From assembly GCA_945787425.1 (NCBI GenBank), contig CALZHO010000019.1, positions 1 to 10,983 on the forward strand: a stretch of DNA of 10,983 nucleotides. Direction: 5' to 3'. This DNA comes from an uncultured Bacteroidales bacterium. GTDB taxonomy: Bacteria > Bacteroidota > Bacteroidia > Bacteroidales > Paludibacteraceae. Of the stretch, positions 7,476 to 10,983 are shown one piece after another (position 1 is the first letter of the stretch; every line of letters begins with the position of its first letter). A program made the translations under genes and the position numbers. Below the pieces are notes generated by a model. It was not told the DNA's origin. It was given only the letters and a program-made list of their open reading frames with translations, and searched no databases.

Positions 7476-8981
7476 TTAATAGCCATCATTCTGAACCAGA
7501 TTAGAGTTCTTGTCCAAGGCAGTCTGTGGGATAGGCATTAGTTTGTGTGCCTCCACGAATGGACGCGATTGTGGCAAACGACCTTCGTCGCGCAGGTTGA
7601 TACCATTCATCACTTCGAGCAACTTGCCAAAGCGGATGAGGTCGAAGAGGCGATGGCCCTCTAATGCTAACTCTAAGCGACGTTCGTGCAAGATAGCATC
7701 CAAGACAGCTTCTTGGTTACCCATTTGTGATGCAGGTAAATCCGCCAATTTCGCACGCTTACGAATCGTATTTACCAACGATACGGCACCATTCAAATCG
7801 CCCTTGTGCGCCAACGCCTCGGCCTTGAGCAACCAAATATCTGCACCGCGCAGCTTGATGACACTATTGTATGCCGAACGACATTTGTACATGAATGGAT
7901 AGTTGTCAGCAGGATAGTAGTTGCTCCATGCGCACTCGTAATACACGATCGTTTGGTTGCAACGCACTGTGTCACCCTCCTTCTCAAAGGCACGAATTAA
8001 GTCACGACTCGGAGTAATCCATTTCGCCCATGTGAAGGACTCTTCCCAGTTGGATAGGTTACGACCGAACATCCATGTTACCCAGTTTCCGCTAGCAGCA
8101 GTGTATTGTGCTTCCAGGATAGTCTCTTTGTTGTTGCGAGTAGCATCTCCTAAGGTCTCATCGTATTTCCAGAGGTCGGCATAGTTGTCAGCCAACGCAA
8201 TACCATCCGCAAATACCTTGTCGCTATATTCAATCACCTTGTCCCATTCACCTAACTCGGCGTATAACTTAGCCAGCAATGCATATGCCACTGTCTTGCT
8301 GAGTACGCGTTTGTCGTTTGGATCCAATGCTGGAGCATAAGGAATGGCTTCGGTCAAGTCTTTGATTACTTGTTTGTAAGCAGAATCTTGTGTTACAGGC
8401 ATTGGGAAATAAATTGGATATACTTCCTCGATGTTGTCTGCTGTAATATCTGGAGCCTCTGTCAAGTTCAATGGAATGTTTCCGAACCAGTGAGCCAAGT
8501 CGAATAGCATCATACCACGGAAAATCTTTGCCTCTGCTTTCCATTGATTGCGTTCTGCTTCTTGGAAACTTGGGTCTGGCACTTTGTCAATATTGGAAAT
8601 GATGACATTGGCTTGTGCGATGTCTTCGAGATAGCGGTCCCAATCGCGAGCGATGTCAGGATTGGAAGCATCAAGAGCGTTGGTTTCAACAGGTACTACC
8701 TCTGCACCTGTAGTGCCTGCATAGGCATTATCGGCACGTGCCTCACCAAAGAGCAAGTAATCCAAATACCAGTGCTCTTGACGATCACGCATGATATTAT
8801 ATAAATTCTCATACACAGCCAGCATTGCTGCACGATCCTTGAATTTAATACGAACCGAATCATCTTCGGTAGATGTTCCTAAGTTGAGCTCTGACTGATC
8901 GGAAATAGGTTCCATATTCAGATCACAGGACACGAGGGCGATGCCCAACGCTACACCTATTATATATATATACTTTTTCAT
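7476..8981 (-). CDS. SusD/RagB-family outer-membrane lipoprotein
   Basis: The 501-residue product has a clear lipoprotein signal with lipobox LVSC (Cys19), followed by DLNMEPISDQ, and the length is normal for the family. The RagB/SusD fold is supported by the N-terminal segment around YENLYNIMRDRQE, the helical stretch KAEAKIFRGMMLFDLAHWFG, the TPR-like YALLAKLYAELGEWDKVIEY, a later helix at about 383-412 (LLKAEALAHKGDLNGAVSLV) and the hallmark C-terminal motif at about 433-457 (ERRLELALEGHRLFDLIRFG). SusD proteins form the lid over the SusC barrel and bind the glycan before import. It begins 28 bases after the susC-like stop and is followed after 33 bases by the binding-protein gene. The start is the ATG before KKYIYIIGV; the upstream leader has only an A-rich, non-Shine-Dalgarno stretch. 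Confidence 0.96.
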   Translation of the reverse strand: MKKYIYIIGVALGIALVSCDLNMEPISDQSELNLGTSTEDDSVRIKFKDRAAMLAVYENLYNIMRDRQEHWYLDYLLFGEARADNAYAGTTGAEVVPVETNALDASNPDIARDWDRYLEDIAQANVIISNIDKVPDPSFQEAERNQWKAEAKIFRGMMLFDLAHWFGNIPLNLTEAPDITADNIEEVYPIYFPMPVTQDSAYKQVIKDLTEAIPYAPALDPNDKRVLSKTVAYALLAKLYAELGEWDKVIEYSDKVFADGIALADNYADLWKYDETLGDATRNNKETILEAQYTAASGNWVTWMFGRNLSNWEESFTWAKWITPSRDLIRAFEKEGDTVRCNQTIVYYECAWSNYYPADNYPFMYKCRSAYNSVIKLRGADIWLLKAEALAHKGDLNGAVSLVNTIRKRAKLADLPASQMGNQEAVLDAILHERRLELALEGHRLFDLIRFGKLLEVMNGINLRDEGRLPQSRPFVEAHKLMPIPQTALDKNSNLVQNDGY

Positions 8982-9009
8982 ATTCGTTCTTTTTATTTAC
9001 GTTCAACCA

Positions 9010-10983
9010 TTAAAATGCAATGTTCACACCTAACACGAAACTGCGTGTTTGTGGATACGTACCATAGTCCAAACCTTGTACAGTTCCTGAGTTACCATAT
9101 TGGTTCACCTCTGGGTCCATGCCTAAATATTTGGTGAGGGTAAAGAGGTTTTGAGCGGAGAAGTAAGGTTGAAGACGTGTCATACCAATCTTCTTCATCC
9201 AGTTGCCAGAGAACTCATAACCAATGGTAAGATCTTTCAAGCGGATATAACTACCATCTTCTACAAAATAGTCGCTGATCTTCATATCGAATCCTGCTTT
9301 AGGGATAGAGGTAATCATACCAGGGCGACGCCATCTATCGAGAACGCGAGTGGATTGGTTCTTAGCATCGTACATACCTTCTGTTTCGATGCGGCTGGCA
9401 TTGAAGATATCGTTGCCATAAGAGCCCTGCAACAAGAAACTGATAGTAACACCATAGAATTGGAAGGTGTTGGTCATACCAAAAGTGAAGTCTGGGTTAG
9501 GATCACCCATGTAGGTACGGTCGTTGGCGGTCACTTCGCCATCGCCATTCGTATCAAGGTAGATGAGTTCACCCGTTTCTGGATTGACACCACCTGTCTT
9601 GTATCCAAAGAACGAACCGAGAGGCATACCCGGAGTGTTGCGTACGCAGTAGTCTGCCAGCACATCAGTTACCTTAGCATCGTAGTATACTTGGCTTGTA
9701 GCCAGTTTCTCGAGACGGTTCTTATTGTGCGAGATATTGAGTTGTGTATCCCACTTGAAGTTCTTCTTCACGAAGTTGTGCGATGTGATGGTGAATTCCA
9801 CACCCATATTGCTCATCTCACCTTCGTTGCGTTGGATAGAAGATACAGCCGCTGAACCTGCAGGCAAGGATACCCACATGAGCATGTCGGTAGTGTACTT
9901 GTAGTACCAATCAAAGTTTAGGGTCAATCGATTCTTGAGCATTGTCCAATCAAATCCGACGTTGGTTTGAGTGGTACGTTCCCATGTAAGGTCGGTATTA
10001 CGGAGCGATGATTGGCTGTAGGTTGGAACCGCATGCTCTTTGCCAGTTTCCCACCAGTTTTGGCGGTTGATGCTATAACGCTCGAGATATGCGTAATCAC
10101 CAATACCGCCTTGGTTACCTGTTTGTCCCCAACCACCACGGATCTTTAGGTCATCGATCCACTCTACATCTTGCATCCAAGGTTCGCCAGAGATACGCCA
10201 AGCAGCACTGACGGATGGGAAATATGCCCAACGGTGACCGGGAGCCAAGCGAGATGAACCATCGGCACGCATGTTAGCGGAGATGAGGTAACGTGAATCG
10301 TAGTTGTAGCTGACGCGTGCAAAAGCAGACATGATAGCCCATTCGCTGGCGCTGGTGCCTGTGCTGCCTGGATCAATCTTATTAGCAGCATTGAGGGTTT
10401 GAATAGTACCATCAGCGTAGTGGCTACCTGCGATATAGGACTGAGTCCACATGGAGTGTGTATAAGAGCTACCCACCATCACATCGAGGTTATGACCATT
10501 CATGTTGGTGGTGTAGTTCAGTACGTTATCCCATACGGTCACGAGGTCGGTGCTACGTGTATCGCTACCCTCGCCGTATTGGTTACGTCCCCATGACGTC
10601 TTGTGTGGGTCGAGGAATGAGGTAGAATTATTCATTCTGAGGTCCTCGGTGAAGGTGGTAGTGAACTTCAATGAGTGGTTGAAGTTGTCACCGCGATTAA
10701 ATTTCTTGGTATCATATAGGGTAACAATACCTTTACCTGTAGCCAACAAGCGGTGTTGTTTGCTATATTGATTCTTATAACGCTCTATATTCTCCAATGG
10801 GTGGGTGATATTGCTTACACCATAGAAATTGGTGTAGTAATAATCTGGATTCTCAGGGTCATAGATAGGTGCGTAGGTTGGTGTATTGATTACAGACAAC
10901 ACCAAACCACCACGGTTGGCACCTGTACCCGAGGAGATAGCCGGGCCAATCATTTTCCGCAAAATCTTTAAATTGGTCTGTAG
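9010..10983 (-). CDS. SusC/RagA-family TonB-dependent outer-membrane transporter (N-terminus outside window)
   Basis: The frame is open from the window edge to the TAA at 9010, giving the last 657 residues of a protein whose family is usually about 1000 residues; the signal peptide, carboxypeptidase-regulatory-like domain, TonB box and most of the plug lie outside. An internal TTG near 10962 is not a start, because the frame continues upstream without a stop. SusC barrel signatures are visible: RYLISANMRADGSSR, WAYFPSVSAAWRISGEPWM, DDLKIRGGWGQTGNQ, LTWERTTQTNVGFDW, GDGEVTANDRTYMGDPNPDF, YIRLKDLTIGYEF and the closing strand RSFVLGVNIAF ending in Phe, as expected for outer-membrane barrel insertion. 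It forms the import channel together with the SusD protein encoded next. As the first gene seen on the strand it is probably at or near the operon start, so the promoter lies beyond the window. Confidence 0.96.
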   Translation of the reverse strand, partial: LQTNLKILRKMIGPAISSGTGANRGGLVLSVINTPTYAPIYDPENPDYYYTNFYGVSNITHPLENIERYKNQYSKQHRLLATGKGIVTLYDTKKFNRGDNFNHSLKFTTTFTEDLRMNNSTSFLDPHKTSWGRNQYGEGSDTRSTDLVTVWDNVLNYTTNMNGHNLDVMVGSSYTHSMWTQSYIAGSHYADGTIQTLNAANKIDPGSTGTSASEWAIMSAFARVSYNYDSRYLISANMRADGSSRLAPGHRWAYFPSVSAAWRISGEPWMQDVEWIDDLKIRGGWGQTGNQGGIGDYAYLERYSINRQNWWETGKEHAVPTYSQSSLRNTDLTWERTTQTNVGFDWTMLKNRLTLNFDWYYKYTTDMLMWVSLPAGSAAVSSIQRNEGEMSNMGVEFTITSHNFVKKNFKWDTQLNISHNKNRLEKLATSQVYYDAKVTDVLADYCVRNTPGMPLGSFFGYKTGGVNPETGELIYLDTNGDGEVTANDRTYMGDPNPDFTFGMTNTFQFYGVTISFLLQGSYGNDIFNASRIETEGMYDAKNQSTRVLDRWRRPGMITSIPKAGFDMKISDYFVEDGSYIRLKDLTIGYEFSGNWMKKIGMTRLQPYFSAQNLFTLTKYLGMDPEVNQYGNSGTVQGLDYGTYPQTRSFVLGVNIAF

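Larger units (their letters stand above)
1..10983 (-). other. Polysaccharide utilisation locus, probable 1,6-beta-glucan target, one operon
   Basis: Seven consecutive minus-strand genes are separated by gaps of 28, 33, 12, 6, 31 and 70 bases, with no convergent or divergent gene and no plausible internal promoter of the Bacteroides -7/-33 type (TAnnTTTG with upstream TTTG) that I could find. The content (SusC, SusD, binding protein, GH30, SGNH esterase, three-module secreted protein, GH3) is a complete capture, cleavage, import and final hydrolysis set except for a regulator, which would lie outside the window. The 1,6-beta-glucan assignment rests on the GH30 plus GH3 pairing and its similarity to the known B. 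thetaiotaomicron locus. Confidence 0.8.

Noticed and set aside
8958..8972. TA dinucleotide run near the start of the susD-like gene
   Set aside because: It encodes Lys-Tyr-Ile-Tyr-Ile-Ile of the signal peptide; it is coding sequence and not evidence for a phase-variable repeat, although slippage there is conceivable.
9151..9855. Plus-strand open frame of 234 codons opposite the susC-like gene
   Set aside because: Shadow of the SusC barrel coding sequence; no family features and no plausible promoter context.

Overview
The window is a single-strand (minus) polysaccharide utilisation locus (PUL) of a Bacteroidales-type bacterium. The evidence is a SusC/SusD pair, three further lipoprotein-type signal peptides, almost no Shine-Dalgarno sequence before the starts, AT-rich short intergenic gaps, and a C-terminal sorting-like tail on one protein of a kind seen in Bacteroidetes type IX secretion cargo. 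No genus can be assigned from the sequence alone; the tail and composition would fit an uncultured gut or rumen Bacteroidales (inference).

Reading with transcription, from high to low coordinates: the C-terminal 657 residues of a SusC-like TonB-dependent outer-membrane transporter (cut by the window edge), a SusD-like surface lipoprotein, a surface glycan-binding lipoprotein of the SusE/SusF position, a GH30 lipoprotein glycosidase resembling subfamily 3 (endo-1,6-beta-glucanase), an SGNH/GDSL-type esterase lipoprotein with a LamG-like C-terminal part, a secreted protein built of three related beta-rich modules plus a sorting-like tail, and finally a GH3 beta-glucosidase whose C-terminus is cut by the other window edge. 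The gaps are 28, 33, 12, 6, 31 and 70 bases, so all seven genes look like one operon. The only gap with clear structure is the last, which holds a perfect 10-bp hairpin before GH3.

The likely job is capture and breakdown of a 1,6-beta-linked glucan such as fungal pustulan-type glucan. The binding proteins and the GH30 enzyme would act at the cell surface, SusC/SusD would import oligosaccharides, and a periplasmic GH3 would release glucose. The order SusC-SusD-binding protein/GH30-GH3 parallels the characterised Bacteroides thetaiotaomicron 1,6-beta-glucan locus (BT3310-BT3314 as I recall it). Two genes between GH30 and GH3 are additions to that simple scheme: the SGNH esterase and the three-module secreted protein. 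They are the most interesting part of the window, and suggest an acylated or otherwise decorated substrate and an extra, non-lipoprotein binding factor. No RNA genes, CRISPR arrays, mobile elements or plus-strand genes are supported.
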